Shown: positions 20,201-32,300, counted from the first letter of the stretch. The stretch is 54,355 bases of DNA from Tubiluchus corallicola (GCA_030141605.1 JAQGDQ010001221.1:1-54355), one strand, 5' to 3'. The notes: a model not told the origin generated them from the letters alone. Numbers and translations: made by a program.

Positions 20201-22612
20201 ATCTTTCACGTCTTGAGATAAGTATTATTTGTACCATCTTTGTGTCGTTGTTATGTTGATGACACCTTCTTAGTGCTTAAGCAAAATGAAAATATAACTC
20301 TTCTCAGGACATTTCCCAGTGTTACGTATAGAGATGTCTGACATTACTTAGTGTCATTCTAAGTTCCATGTCGGCAAATAATTTTAATACTCAGATATAA
20401 ACTCTTTGACAAGTAGAACAGTTGAGGTTTCCAGTTCCCAGAAGCTTTTATGAATGAAATTAATAAGATTCGTAATTTCTTTTCTTCTTCAAAAGTACAT
20501 GATTACCAATCCGTTAAAAGTAAAAATGTCAGTTTTCTTTGTACGACACGTTGTCGCCAACATTTTAAGCACCCTGACAAACTTACCATTAAGTATATTA
20601 TTTTTGTAAATAATCACTGTTTGTATGTGTCTTTTCTGATGAGTGAGAAAAGCGCCTGCTTTTGGTCCTGTCGTTATTATGATTATGCACAAGCAGCACA
20701 ACTTATAAATTTTCGTGCCTTAGTTGTCGCAATTCCTACTAAGGCAGACTAAGAGAAATCTAAGCGTCGGGCACTGGAACGTTATAAATGCTAATCGCTC
20801 ACTGTCGATTGTTAAAACATCGTAAAACTGCAACTCATTAATGCGATAAGAAGATTTTATTGTCAGATACACTGCTAAATCAAAGTTTGATTGTTTGCTT
20901 AAGGAGACATCTATGATAAACTTCCTTAAGGCAACTTTGAACAGTAAAATTAAAGATGATAAAAATAATGTATGGTTGAGATGGTGGGAAATACCCTAAT
21001 ATTCTGGATTGTCATTGAAGCAGTTTGTGCATTTTAGAATTCTTTTGATTTTAAAAATAATATGCATATGTGAATACCGAAACGTTACCTTTATATTTTA
21101 TACATTCCAAGCGAGAATGCTCTGAAATAGAACTATGAAATAACTCATTGTGGTTCAATCTGCTGGACATGTTAACAAAAAAGGCTTATCCTGCATTGTA
21201 GTTCAATTCCCTCTGATTCAAGAAAGGCATAAAAGTCCCTCTAAGACCAACAAATATTTTTCTACACTGGTCAGGTTTGTCAAGTTTGTTGGTTTTTCGC
21301 CACACCCTCAATTCCCTTCCTTTCCTCCTGGATGTTCCCAAAATTGCATCAAAATTGAAGGCATTCTCCCTTGCCAGATGACAAGCCACTCCACAAAATT
21401 TCGTGAAAATCGGTAGAGTAGTTATTGATTAACAACGAAACGGGTACGAAAACATAATCGCTTCCCTAAAGGGGAAGAAAGGGGGATTTCAAAGTAAATA
21501 TCAAAGAACTTTCCGAACAAGGTTATATTACCTATCGTTACGATTACCAGTTTGAAAAAGTTATGTATTTGGAAAAGAAAATTCTCAATAATTTAAAATA
21601 TTCGTTCCATCGGGTGAAACGGCAATGGAACGCCATTCCAGGGTGCACCACTGTTTCACCAAAATACACTTTATTCTTCTTACTGACAATGCTACGAATG
21701 TACTGACTGTTTTTCAAACTTTACATAATATAACCAAAAGTTGTTTCAAACGACTCACCATTAAAATGGTTGTGCCTTATGATCATCGCGGGAGTTTAAA
21801 TTTACAAGCTTTACACAACGTTACTGCTAGCGCAAGCTCTGTATGCAATAAGACAGCATGTAATCGGATACAAAATTTCGCGAAGAATCTATTTCTTAAC
21901 AGTGTTTTCTTGTGCTTTAACTTTTTACTACTACAAAACTGTTGATACTAAATTTTGTCCGTTTCTGACGAATAAGTCAAATTGCACATATTTTAAAGTA
22001 CTTGCAAATATGATACATTCCAACATTAATGCATATTTTGCCTCACTCGTTCTTCACTCATTTATTGGGGGTTGTTTGTCATTCGTTTCTTCTTTCATTC
22101 CTTTTAAAAATTGCCACGTTGTAGAACTTGTGTACATAAACCAGAGTATGAACTGTAAGAAATACTCAAGTGAATATGGTTTGGTGAATGTTTGGTGAAT
22201 TAGACTATATACTACAGTATTTTAGGTATCGCTCCAAACAACTGTTCCACGATAAGCTGCTGGGAAAGAATGCCTAGATGAATTTTCTGATTTTTTACAC
22301 TTATTGTTTCACAAAAAGTCAGTGCTTGTGTGATAATTAAGGAGCAAACTAGATTAAAATGTTTTTCGTTTGACAGGTTATCTGCTTGATGTTACTGGTA
22401 CGGCTTCTGCGTCTTTGTATTTACTGGGATCAATGTACGTAGCGGGATGTCCTATCTCCTTGTTGTTAATCTACTTTGACAAGAAGTACAAGAATCGAAC
22501 AAGCACTAAGCTGAATCAATTGGGGATAAATGGAACATCAACTGATCAGTTAAATGTTAATGTGAAAAATGAGACGCAAGTTGTCAATTCTACGTACCTC
22601 ACTCGATTTTAA
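17089..22612 (+). CDS. Monocarboxylate-transporter-like gene A (SLC16 family), four coding exons
   Basis: Joining 17089-17293, 17870-18013, 18273-19070 and 22377-22612 gives a 460-residue protein with GT-AG introns, all phase 1. It belongs to the SLC16/MCT branch of the major facilitator superfamily, twelve-helix plasma-membrane carriers. The family signature DGGYGWV stands at about residues 8-14 before helix 1. The second conserved block (YFKKRLSSALG, then GSIAGG) is in exon 3. Helix 8 keeps the Asp and Arg of ADVVTR that in MCT1 take part in proton/substrate coupling. The cytoplasmic loop after helix 6 is short. The substrate cannot be told: SLC16 members carry lactate, aromatic amino acids, creatine or thyroid hormone. 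Intron 3 is unusually long (3.3 kb) and holds a Penelope-like relic and a duplication breakpoint. Confidence 0.9.
17870..18013 (+). CDS. Gene A exon 2
   Basis: Acceptor ATATTTCAG at 17869, 144 bases, donor GTAAGT at 18014. It encodes SALVNRFGH and the following glycine-rich helices, a block strongly conserved in MCT proteins. Confidence 0.9.
18273..19070 (+). CDS. Gene A exon 3
   Basis: Acceptor TTATTTTGCAG at 18272, 798 bases, donor GTAATA at 19071. It encodes most of the carrier, from the end of helix 3 to helix 11, including the central loop and the ADVVTR motif. Reading beyond 19070 is intronic. Confidence 0.9.
19665..19925 (+). repeat. Left inverted arm of Penelope-like relic
   Basis: Reverse complement of 20700-20957 at roughly 75-80 percent identity by eye, with almost constant register. 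This arm is not present in the duplicated copy at 36.5 kb. Confidence 0.75.
20700..20957 (-). repeat. Right inverted arm of Penelope-like relic
   Basis: Partner of 19665-19925 in inverse orientation. It is duplicated at about 37150-37410. Confidence 0.75.
20991..22376 (+). other. Remainder of gene A intron 3
   Basis: Noncoding. It holds a segment with AAATTTCGTGAAAATCGGTA near 21398, a phrase like those common in invertebrate repeats. A block at 21500-21870 is related to 33060-33470 downstream of gene B. The longest open frames (88-106 codons) show no domain and are not kept between the relatives. Confidence 0.45.
22377..22612 (+). CDS. Gene A exon 4
   Basis: Acceptor TTTGACAG at 22376, 236 bases, stop TAA at 22610-22612. 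It encodes YLLDVTG, the last helix and a hydrophilic tail ending TRF. A possible ATTAAA signal lies at 22961. Confidence 0.88.
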
Positions 22613-24220
22613 GCATTTTGCGCGCACACAGTGTTCTGGACATTTAAAATCATTTTGTTTGGGCCTAAGGTCTGCACCTATTGTTTAAAGTTAGTTTATT
22701 TTCTGGTTATTTTTAAAATTAAATGTTATTTTTTAAAGTTAAAAAACAATTTTATTTTTAAAGTTAAATGCAACACACAAACTCAGATAAATTTAAACTG
22801 TATTCGATTTTGTTCACTCGGTTTGTTTCTTCCTTTCTTTTTCTTTCACTCACTCTCCTTTTTGTCTTTTCTTTTCACATTTTTTTATTTCTTTTTCTTT
22901 TCTTTTCTTTCTCCTTTTTTAACATGCTTTTGTGGACAATCATTGTCTCGTAAAATGTATATTAAACAAAATCTTGCTAGTGTATACAGAATACACCATG
23001 GTTTGATGTAAATATCGTGGGAAGCAGTTTCGTACGAAAAGATTTAATTGATGAGAGGCTACCAAAGGTCCAACTTGAAGAATTACAGCCGAAGCCTTTA
23101 CAATTCAAAGAACAATCATCAATCCACGTTTGTATTCTCAGCTTCGATCTAGATGAGCATCTCCAGCTTCAAGCGAAGAACAAACCCTATGCCTGAACTA
23201 CGTGCAGTTTAAAGAAGTGGCGAATAAGTTCTACTTAATCTAAAAACTTCAAGAACAAACTCCAAGAGCGTCTAGCTGCGTTGTCCAAAATTATTAGTTG
23301 CCAAAGCATTGGTTGGGAAACACTGCGCCATTTGTGTTTAACTTCGCCATATCTCAGGCTACGGTTATGATCTGAATTTCATACATGAGTTCCCCAAGAC
23401 AGTAGCAAAACTGGATCTGTTTATAAAAAAACTAAAAGGATCGAAAGTGAAGGAAACGTGTTTATATTACAAAATACTGAGAGATACATTTTGGCGCCTG
23501 TTCAGAACTCATACATTAAAACAAGAGGGTTTGTGTTGAAAGTATTATAAACTGCTAACTGTGATGATCAAAGTAATAATGTTGATCCACATTCCTCAAT
23601 GAACGTGTAACAATGTTTTAGTAACAAATAATTTACTAACAGCAGCGTCAAGTTGCAAAAAATGACACGATAGCACATGCACAGTAAACAGTTGCATTCA
23701 AGTCTATGCTTTGAGCGAATACCTCATTTGAACTTTAAATTGTGTTCGTAGTACTTTGACATTAATAACTGTTGATCACACTCGAACGTTTCACAAAATT
23801 CGTCAAACACTGTAATCAAACGCTGTACCTGGGAAAAAAGCAAACGTGACGTTAATATCAACAAATCACAAGCTGTTATGTGTTGCATACTATGCTCATG
23901 GTTTAAAAGTGGAGCTGTATTTTATACTTCTCGTTTAAATTAACACTCAATTTGAGGCAGTGAATTTCTACAAAGGAAATGTATTCTGCAAACTAAATGC
24001 AGAATTATTTATATTGTTTATTAAAATCTTGTTATTACTATTATTTTCTTGATATTGGGAAATGCCATTTATAACTTCTATGTGTAAAATTAAAGTTCTG
24101 TTGTTGTTTTATTGTTATTGTTGCCTTTTGTTGTCACCGTCGTCGTCGATGTTGTGATTATTGTTGCTACTACTGCTATATTACTATTGTTATCACTACT
24201 GTTACTACTACAAGGTTGCC
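22613..24220. other. Noncoding sequence after gene A
   Basis: It contains a C/T-rich tract (22800-22925). A segment of about 510 bases (22929-23438) is absent from copy 2. The sequence at 23760-23880 could hold a minus-strand exon in copy 2 (see findings); here that frame carries a stop. No supported gene. Confidence 0.45.
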
Positions 24221-24224
24221 TCAT

Positions 24225-25200
24225 AACATGTATCCAGTAGCGGATTGTGTCCTTAATTATTTTAATAAAAATGGGGAAACGGTCCAGTTCTGCCCTAGTC
24301 GCATATTTGCTTGATTTGTTATTGACATTCAAAAGAAATCTGCATAATATAATATTGGCCTCTTCGCTTGGCACACTGTCAAATTTAGTTTGATTATGCC
24401 GGGAATTGTTTTTAATTTTAATAATGCTAGGTCCCTATACACAAGAGCCATATAGCATGATAGGTTCTGCAGTATGTTCAAATAATTTGATAATAGTATG
24501 TGGGTTTGCCCAGTCTGAGATGTACTTTTTCATGCAGTAAAAAGCTTTTAGGCCTTTGTCTTTTAGTTTGGTACAGCTTTGCCTGAAAGCACCAGACGCA
24601 AAGAATTCGACCCGTAGGTGTTCATAGTATTGGACAATTTTCAGCTTATCAGACCCAGAGAATTCTGCCTGCTTTGTTAAAAACAATGATTTCTGTCTTT
24701 TTAGTGTTAACTTCCAGAGCCCATTCGCTATTCAGCTTATTAAGGCATTGTTGCAATCCTGGCTGGGAACAAGAAAGTAAGATCATATCATGTGCATAGA
24801 GAAGCGTTGGTTTCAAAATTGCCTAGATTGACAGAATCGCATTAATTAGATGTGAAAACTGTTGGCACGTCATTGATATACAAGGAAAAGAGAGGTGACC
24901 TCAACGTACATCCTTGCTTAACACCTAAGCAGGATGGTATATCTTCTGTTAATCCGCCAGCAAGTTTAACAGAGTAATTAGTTTTGGAGTACATCTTTTG
25001 CAAAATCTTAAGGAAATAAGTGCCTACATTATTTTTTAACAATTTATAGTACAATCCAATTCGCCAGACTGAATCAAAGGATTTGCACAAATCAACGAAA
25101 CAACAATAAAGTTTATGGTTTCATTTCAAAAATTTATCAATAAGTGTTTTTAAGGTAAACATATTATCACTAGTACAACAGCCTTTTTTTAAATCCTATT
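24225..25200 (-). pseudogene. LINE reverse transcriptase relic
   Basis: On the minus strand the order is SFDSVWRIGLYYKLLKNN and GVKQGCTLRSPLF (polymerase), HDMILLS where a DD box is expected, EPIMLYGS, then RAELDRFPIFIKIIKDTIRYW (C-terminal domain). This is a non-LTR reverse transcriptase in several frames with a ruined catalytic box. Most of it, 24487-25188, is missing from copy 2, where only the C-terminal part remains (40500-40680). Confidence 0.75.
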
Positions 25201-25259
25201 TGACTTTCATATAGAGTGTTATTATCACTCAGAAATATTTCTAACCTGTTATTCAGAAT

Positions 25260-25266
25260 TTTCGCA

Positions 25267-25298
<32 letters not shown>

Positions 25299-25738
25299 CT
25301 AATATTTATGTTATATAGCGTCTAAATATATGCAGACAGACAAACGACTTCATATTCATAAACTTTCCACGAAAATATCTAAAATCATATTGACAGAATT
25401 GGGAAAGTTCACAAGCTTAAATAGTAAGCCTACGAAATTTCGTTAAAAGTTACGATAACTAAATAGCCAGAAACGCATAGATTCATGAAACTGACGACAA
25501 ATCATTTTAAAGATTGTATGCTATTTTAAACAAGGATTTTAATCTGTATTTTAAAGCGCTGGTGTGCGAAAGTGCATAGAGTTGGTCCTGCAACAGCAAA
25601 TGACCTATCACCCATAGTGGAACAGCGCACTCTAGCAACCGTGAGCAAAAGATTATCATTTGATCTAAGACCATACCAGTTTGATTTTGTTGGACGAACC
25701 ATACCACAAATGCAATCAGATGCCGCACTGTGAAGCAC
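25260..25738 (-). pseudogene. LINE C-terminal relic with (ATT)n tail
   Basis: The minus strand encodes MGDRSFAVAGPTL, a form of the YGDRAFSVAAP motif that ends many LINE ORF2 proteins. A UTR of about 240 bases follows, ending in (TTA)n at 25268-25300. Compared with its duplicate at 41166-41423, this copy has lost about 27 bases near 25575, which shifts the frame. Confidence 0.7.
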
Positions 25739-25974
25739 CTTTAATACAAGTAGTAGTATCTTAAATTTAATACGTTGCTCAATGCAGTCGACGAGGAATG
25801 GGTATAATATGCCGAAACATGGATCAAAAAGATGTCAGAAATAAATAAAAATGCCTCTTTTCTGTTGCTGCTCCGGTCATCTAGGCTAGTATTATGAACT
25901 TACCGACTTAATATGTATGTTTATTGAGACCGATTTGTTAAACATTTCAGTGCGTTATCAATATTTAGAAGCTA

Positions 25975-26064
25975 TCGGTGGGTGGGTGGGTGTTTAGGTA
26001 GGTCGGTCGGTCGGTCGGTCGGTCGGCAGGTAGGTACAGGTAGGAAGGTACGTAGGTAGTTATG

Positions 26065-26098
<34 letters not shown>

Positions 26099-26138
26099 TG
26101 TATGTATGTATGTATGTATGTATGTATGTATGTATGTA

Positions 26139-26221
<83 letters not shown>

Positions 26222-26268
26222 ATGTATGTATGTATGTATGTATGTATGTATGTATGTATGTATGTATG

Positions 26269-26300
<32 letters not shown>

Positions 26301-26425
26301 CTATGAATAGATTAGATAGATGAAGAGATGGATGGATGGATGGATGGATGGATGGATGGATGGATGGATGGATGGATGGATGGGTGGATGGATGGATATA
26401 TGGATAGATAGATAGATAGATAGAA
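25975..26425. repeat. Compound microsatellite (GGTC)n-(TATG)n-(TG)n-(TATG)n-(GGAT)n-(GATA)n
   Basis: Tetranucleotide arrays with a central (TG)n block lie at 25992-26030, 26066-26298 and 26326-26423. The right end merges into GATAGAATCTTTATTAACG. On the minus strand that is an AATAAAGATTC tail followed by TATC units, so the array grew from a LINE tail. The long open frames across it are artefacts of the repeats. Confidence 0.95.
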
Positions 26426-26710
26426 TCTTTATTAACGTCCTTGGCGTTTGTTGTCCACTTCACTAATCCTTGTGTTATTAGTAGCCTATTACTAGCTGTT
26501 GACTGGTTATGGTTTTAATACCATGAATTCAGTTTTCTCCTCGTTCACTGTAAGTTTATGGTAGTCAAATACTTGTTTAATACTTTTAAGTCTTTTTTAA
26601 AGTTCTCAGTGGCCAATGCATCTAAAATGTTTGATAAGGATAAACTGGTATCATCAGCATATTGCGCAATGGTTAGGTCTACGTTGCTGATTGACTGAAC
26701 ATGATTACTG
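26426..26710 (-). pseudogene. LINE reverse transcriptase fragment with YADD box
   Basis: The minus strand reads NVDLTIAQYADDTSLSLSN, then NEEKTEFMVLKP after a shift, the palm motif and following segment of a CR1/L2-like enzyme. A UTR with AATAAAGATTC follows and runs into the microsatellite at 26425. The fragment is duplicated at about 42230-42505. Confidence 0.72.
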
Positions 26711-26925
26711 CTCGTACATAATTATTCACCTGAGAACAGTAGGCCTACATAATAATTATATAAATAAAGCCTAAATAAAATACTATTTTACTATATTGAC
26801 TATTACTATCATGTAGCCTATTCATAGCTTATGCAGTAATGTGATTTCAGCCTTATCAAATGTTGTGATTTCAATGATTTAGTCTTTACAAAACGGATTG
26901 TTGAAGAACATTTAAGATATGAATT

Positions 26926-28360
26926 CACACCCGTGCAGGATGGGGGTACAGATGGGTGTGCGTGGCTGCTAGATTCATAATATTAGGTTTTTCTTTTCTG
27001 GGGAAATAAGATCTTTAAGAATGCTACTCCTGCCTTTAATGGACGCGTTTAACAGCGCCTCTACATTAACTGTGCGAATAAATGGTATCACATATTCATT
27101 CGTTTTCATGTGTTGTAATTGTAATTTGGTAGTATATTGCTTCATAAACAAGCGTGCTATGCCATACTCGTGCGTGCGTCATGCGGAATTGGGCCTTGAT
27201 GTCATTCCACAATTCAACAAAATTTGATGTGTCGTCTCAGATGGTTAATGTTAGATAATTAACTCATCCTAAGGGCGAAGCAACCGAGCATTGAGCAATT
27301 CTATGAAAAAAAGAAATAATCATTATATAGGTAGTTTTGTATTATTTTTAACAGCACTTCTTTTTGGTTGTAACATTCAGATACTTCACTGTGTTGACAA
27401 AATACTTTAACTGACATTTAAACTCCTCTTACCTGTGCCTTAGTGTACAGGTATGATCATTCTAATCTAAGGTAATTTCGTTGGAAGGTTTCATAGTAGG
27501 ATGTGGGCTGTCACTTTCTTATGCTGTCACCTATCTTTGGTTTTTGTTTATCACGTATGGATTTTTACTTGATATGTTTACATGTCTTCCACAGACAGGT
27601 CTAATTCCTCATGTGTTCAAGAAAAAGCGACAATAAAAATGTAAGGATGTAATAGAGCTAATATAATGTTAAACAGGTTATCCGTTTATTAATGGTTTGG
27701 TTCGAAAAACAACTACAGTGCTTTTATCTCATTTTACAGTCTTGGTTGCTGATTTGCCGTGAATCCTGATTTTACCCTTTTACTTCAAAAGTAGATTAGC
27801 ATCACCATTTGCAATGCTCGCAACGAGGTCAATTGCAGCTGCGACAGTGTTTCCTTTCTTTGTAGAATATCTGTTACTGTACACGAATTTAACTGGACCA
27901 TGTCATTGTGAATTACTGGACAGATTGTCTTTTATGTTTATGGCATTGGGCTACTACTCTAATGAAGGGAAAATAGAAGATGTTAAAGAAAATAAATGCG
28001 TGTTTCAAAGATTCATCATGTACATCTTATTAGTTAGCACACATCTTGGCTACTTACCAGCTTTTGCATTAGCTAATTTTAGTTTAGAGAGAAGAAATTG
28101 AAGACACTGTTGTGGGTGGAGCGACTGCAGTAACTGAATTAGCACTTGCGTATCTTTGTGCATGAGTTTTTGTCGGTAACGTCATTGTCTTTGATATGTG
28201 GTATAGTGGCCATCTGTGTTGGAATGACATCAGAAGATTTGCAGTTAATTATTGTTGGGTTTCTGATGGGAAGGTTAATGAGAGGAGTCGTTTCTTTGGT
28301 ACACCCTATGCTTACAGACTATGTGGTTGTTGTCAAGTTTGGAGCTTGCAAATAACAAAA
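26926..28360 (+). pseudogene. SLC16/MCT-like pseudogene 1
   Basis: Remnants of exons 1-3 of a gene B-like transporter stand in the right order. Exon 1-like sequence at 26930-27115 has no usable start and has stops. Exon 2-like sequence at 27428-27574 has the donor lost (TTGATATG in place of TTGGTAAG). Exon 3-like sequence at 27745-28352 carries stops, frameshifts and deletions. No exon 4 is found. It lies between genes A and B in the same orientation, as expected for a decayed tandem copy. Its duplicate at 42.73-44.04 kb retains about 50 bases that were lost here near 28165. Confidence 0.85.
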
Positions 28361-29104
28361 ATATAAATGGCATAATAATAACTAATCATCAATCGAAAAA
28401 ATATCCATGTTGGCGTACAAAACAATCAATCAGCAAAACAATAAAAAAATTAACCAATGGCTAAGATTTAACTGCCAAGAAAAACTGGAACTTAATTGTC
28501 TGGATCATGGTATCTGGAATGCCTTAAAGAGAGTGTACTATGGCTGTATAATGTTGTTTGTTACAGAATAAGTAAAGGCAGATTGGCAGAAAGGCAGACC
28601 TAGAATTTATATAAGGTGACCAATATACCAAAAATGACTCTTATTTTATCTGTTGCTGTTTCAGTCGGTAGGCCAGTATGGCAACCTTTCGGACTTAATG
28701 TGTTTGCACTAATAAATATTGCTGCACCAATTGGGGTGGATCCAATAAATATTTTAACTCACTCTCAGTAACTGAAAGCTAAAAAAGTGCAGAACAGGTT
28801 GCAGTATGCAAAAACTATAGGACCACTGCTAAGGCACAATTAATATTCTAAAAAAAGAACATAGCTCAGTGGTTTGTAAAGTTAGCTACTTTTAGACTCA
28901 TATTACATCACTCTTGAAATTAATCACCTTCTCACTTGGGCACAGTGCATATATCAATAAACGCTAAATAAGTAAGCCCAGTATTTTACTAATGCCAGTG
29001 TGATCACTACTACATCCTAGTGAATCTGCGATGCACTAAAATGTTTGTGGTAAACAGGGCTCAATGATTTTCGATAAGTTTTACAAAACGTGTGGTTGAC
29101 AAAC
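28361..29104. other. Noncoding sequence before gene B
   Basis: No gene seen. A short segment (28610-28720) resembles 25840-25930 and may be an old interspersed repeat. 28798 onward is shared with 53762 onward and should contain the gene B promoter. No TATA box was assigned. Confidence 0.4.
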
Positions 29105-29309
29105 ATGCAAGATGATGATATCACAACTAGGCAGGAATGCGGGTATGGATGGGTGTGCGTCGCTGCTGGATTTATAGTTAGGTTTCTCCTTTCTGGACAG
29201 ATAAGATCGTTTGGAATTCTACTCCTGCCTTTAATGAATACGTTCAACAGCACTGCTACATTAACTGTGTGGATAAATGGTATCACACATTCAGTCGCTT
29301 TCTTGTGTT
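29105..29309 (+). CDS. Gene B exon 1
   Basis: ATG 29105, 205 bases, donor GTAAGT at 29310. It encodes the N-terminus and helix 1 with ECGYGW. Confidence 0.9.
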
Positions 29310-32300
29310 GTAAGTATAATCAAATTTTGTATTTTTCATTATAATTGTGCATAATAAAAACAGGCATGCTAGTAACAAAAAAAAACAAGTAGTTACCTTC
29401 TCGTTCTCGTTGTTGTTTACTCTATTTAGGGCACTATATTTTTGGCATTTTTGCATTCTAGTTGCTGGATCGTAAGAAGTTTTTTAAAGAATGAAATTTT
29501 TTGTAAAATCGTTGCTCTTGACTGCATTAATTTGCATACTGATATAAAGAAAATGCAGCCGTGAAATTAAGCATCCGCGATAGAGTAAAAATGTCTACAA
29601 GTTTGGCGCAAGTATCCCCCGTTCTCAGTTTTTGAAACTGCAATATTCGCACGACATTTGAAATCGATCCAATTAACGCATTTCGACTCCTACTTTAGCA
29701 GTTTGCATTTAAAGTATCAAAAAACCTAGGTGAAGCCTAATCGGCCAACAAAAATTGTACCCCATTATTCTACAAATTGGCCTCCTGACACAGATTTCTA
29801 TTGACAGACGTGCTATACTATACTTGTGCTTCACGTAGAAACAAGCCTTGGCAAAATTGATAGACTCATATGGTTGACGTTTGATAATTATCACTCATAC
29901 TTGAGCATCATGTTTAAGGAAACTTGGCTACTGTTTGCTGCAGCACAATAACAAGTTTGCTTAAAAAGAGAGCAGAAATGGGTGCTTCCAATACACCACG
30001 AAAAACCTCTGTGCTCGTTTAGCTTTTGTTACGTGATATACGGCAATAATTATTATTTAAATTTGTGCTGAAGTTATTAGTGGGATACTCCACTATACTG
30101 ACAAAAAGCTTTTATTGCGGTTTCAGCTCCTCTTGCAAGTGCTTTGGTGTACAGATATGGCCATTCTAAGATCATTTCATTAGGAGGTCTCCTAGCAGGA
30201 TGTGGACTAGCACTTTCATATGCTGCCATGGACCTTTGGTTTTTGTTTATCACGTACGGGTTTTTGCTTGGTGCGTAGCTTAATTTACTAATGTTCTAGA
30301 AACAACAGCAGTTGAAACAGAACAGCAGCACTATATATACATATACACGTACATGTATGTAAATATATAACATAATAGTACAGCATATATATATATATAT
30401 ATAATATATAAAAAATAAACCCACAAAATTAGCAAACTATTAATGTTTTATTGCTAAGCTTTCGACTAATATGTCTTCATCTGAGCAAAATAGAAAATTT
30501 ACATGAAACATCATTACAACGCCCCCCTTTATAACGCCAACCATATTTTTACAAAACAAAATGTCTATATTTGCATCGACATGACGTGTGTACATAAGTT
30601 GGCAGTCACGAAGTAGGCGGTATAAAGCAGTTAGACTGTATATATACATGCATGTTTATATAACTACAATTGAGACTGCACTAAACATGTTGTTTATCTG
30701 TAAATGCTTTTGCTAAAGGATAATTGGTAATAATTGTCTTATTTCATTTCATAGGTATTGGCAGTGGCTTTACCATAAATCCAGTCACCTCAATTGTACC
30801 CTTTTACTTCAAAAATAGATTAGCATCAGCATTTGCAGTGCTAGCTACGGGGTCAACTGCTGGTGCGGCAGTGTTTCCTTTCCTTGTAGAATATTTGTTA
30901 CACGAATTTAATTGGACCGGGTCTTTATTAATAAGTGGTGCAATTATCCTTAATATCTGTGCTATGGGGCTACTAATAAAGACACCCAAAGTGCAGAAAG
31001 CTAGTCAACAAAATCGTGTGATAACAAGCAACTCTTATGAAGGCAAACCGGAAAGTGTCAAAGAAAGTAAATTCGTGTTTCACTGGGCGGTGTTTCGTGA
31101 TCAAAGATTCATCTTGTACATTCTCTTGATTGCCGGGCATCTTGGCTACTTTCAAATCTTTGCATTGTTGCCCGTAAAGACAGAAGAAACTGAAGACACT
31201 GTTATCAGTGGAGCGACTGCAGTAACTGCATTAGCACTTGCGGACCTTGGTGCAAGACTTTTATGGGCTTTTCTTTGGGACATTGGTATCATGCGTAAAC
31301 ATATGTCGAGGCAGTTATCTATGGCGTTACTGTGTTTGGTATGTGGTATAGTGGTCATTTATGTTGGACTGGCATCAGAAGACCTGCAGTTAATTATTGC
31401 TGTATTTCTGATGGGAATGTTAATGAGTGGAGTCGCTTCTTTAGTACACCCCATGCTTACAGACATAGTGGGTCCTGCCAAGTTTGGTAGTGGAATGGGA
31501 GCACTTTTATTCTTTGAAGCAATCGCTATGCTTATCTTACCAGTTATTACAGGTAAAAAGCAGAGACCAGATAAGTTTTTATGTATTAAAAATGCCTTAC
31601 TGTTGTTCAATAGACATTCAATGTACAAACATTACTACAATCTCAAATATTTTTATTATATACACCCATGATTAATAAATAAATGTATACTGATTCGATA
31701 GCAATGACAAATCAAGAGTGTTTTTCAAAAAATGGTACAAAAATTACACACCATGGAACAACCAATAAATATTTGGAGAAAATATACCGGAATTCTGTGA
31801 ACAAAGTTTCTGCTCTTTCATGAGGCCTGGAATATCTCTGGATATAAACGGTGGAATTTAGCATTGATTCACGATTGAGCGAGTGCACCCTATTGGAAGA
31901 AATAACTGAGATGTCAGTCACTTTCTGTAATCCAAAGTACACTAGAGCGCCTACAAAAGCAAACACTTCAAAAAAACTAAGTGTTTATTTCAAGAAAATA
32001 TGGTATTCAAGTTTAAACGTTTACTGGGTAATTATAGCAGGATAAAGCTATTCCACAACCTCATTAGTTTCACTTCCGAAAACATAAACCAGCATTGATT
32101 TGGCACCACTAATTTGTACAAATCACTTCATAACTCTCAACATATATAGTTTAAGTTTATTAAGTCTTTGTTAGCTATTTATTAACTGGTCATTTTTTAT
32201 GTTGAATCAAATGATTTGAAAGATTGGAAAAAAGTTGTGCTTCTTATTGATTTTAGTTGAACAGACTTTTCTGACAGACCCATGTTGTAGCTTTAATTAA

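Larger units (their letters stand above)
19630..20990 (+). mobile_element. Penelope-like element relic flanked by inverted arms, in gene A intron 3
   Basis: Between 20150 and 20290 the plus strand reads VDGVAMGSLLGPF and, in another frame, YVDDTFLVLK. These are typical of Penelope-like reverse transcriptases (usual forms DGVAMGSPLGP and YVDDTF). Stops and shifts break the frame. About 260 bases at 19665-19925 are the imperfect reverse complement of 20700-20957; for example ATTTTACTGT at 19671 matches ACAGTAAAAT at 20941. Inverted long repeats (pLTRs) are known in Penelope-like elements. The copy cannot be active. Confidence 0.7.
20063..28170 (+). repeat. Segmental tandem duplication, copy 1 (part present in both copies)
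   Basis: Sequence from TTTGATATTAATTC at 20063 matches 36514 onward at high identity (a few percent divergence by eye) through to about 28170, where copy 2 is interrupted. Homology resumes at 28798-29390 against 53762-54355. The unit of copy 1 is therefore about 20063-36513. Copy 2 lacks 22929-23438 and 24487-25188. It has about 335 extra bases at 40172-40508 and different microsatellite lengths. Confidence 0.92.

Noticed and set aside
21150-21945. Open frames of 88-106 codons in gene A intron 3
   Set aside because: They have no domain and carry ordinary noncoding-type differences between the two duplicated copies. The related block at 33.1-33.5 kb does not keep the frames.
22631-23011. 126-codon frame after gene A exon 4
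   Set aside because: It is Phe/Leu/Ser-rich from a C/T-rich tract, is not conserved in copy 2 and has no homology.
25975-26425. CRISPR-like or centromeric satellite array
   Set aside because: Units are 2-4 bases with no spacers, and the array joins a LINE tail. This is a eukaryotic microsatellite.
26062-26463. Long open frames of Tyr/Val/Cys/Met and Ile/His/Thr repeats on both strands
   Set aside because: They are direct translations of TATG, TG and GGAT microsatellites in every frame. The same applies at 34437-34755 and 41767-42081.
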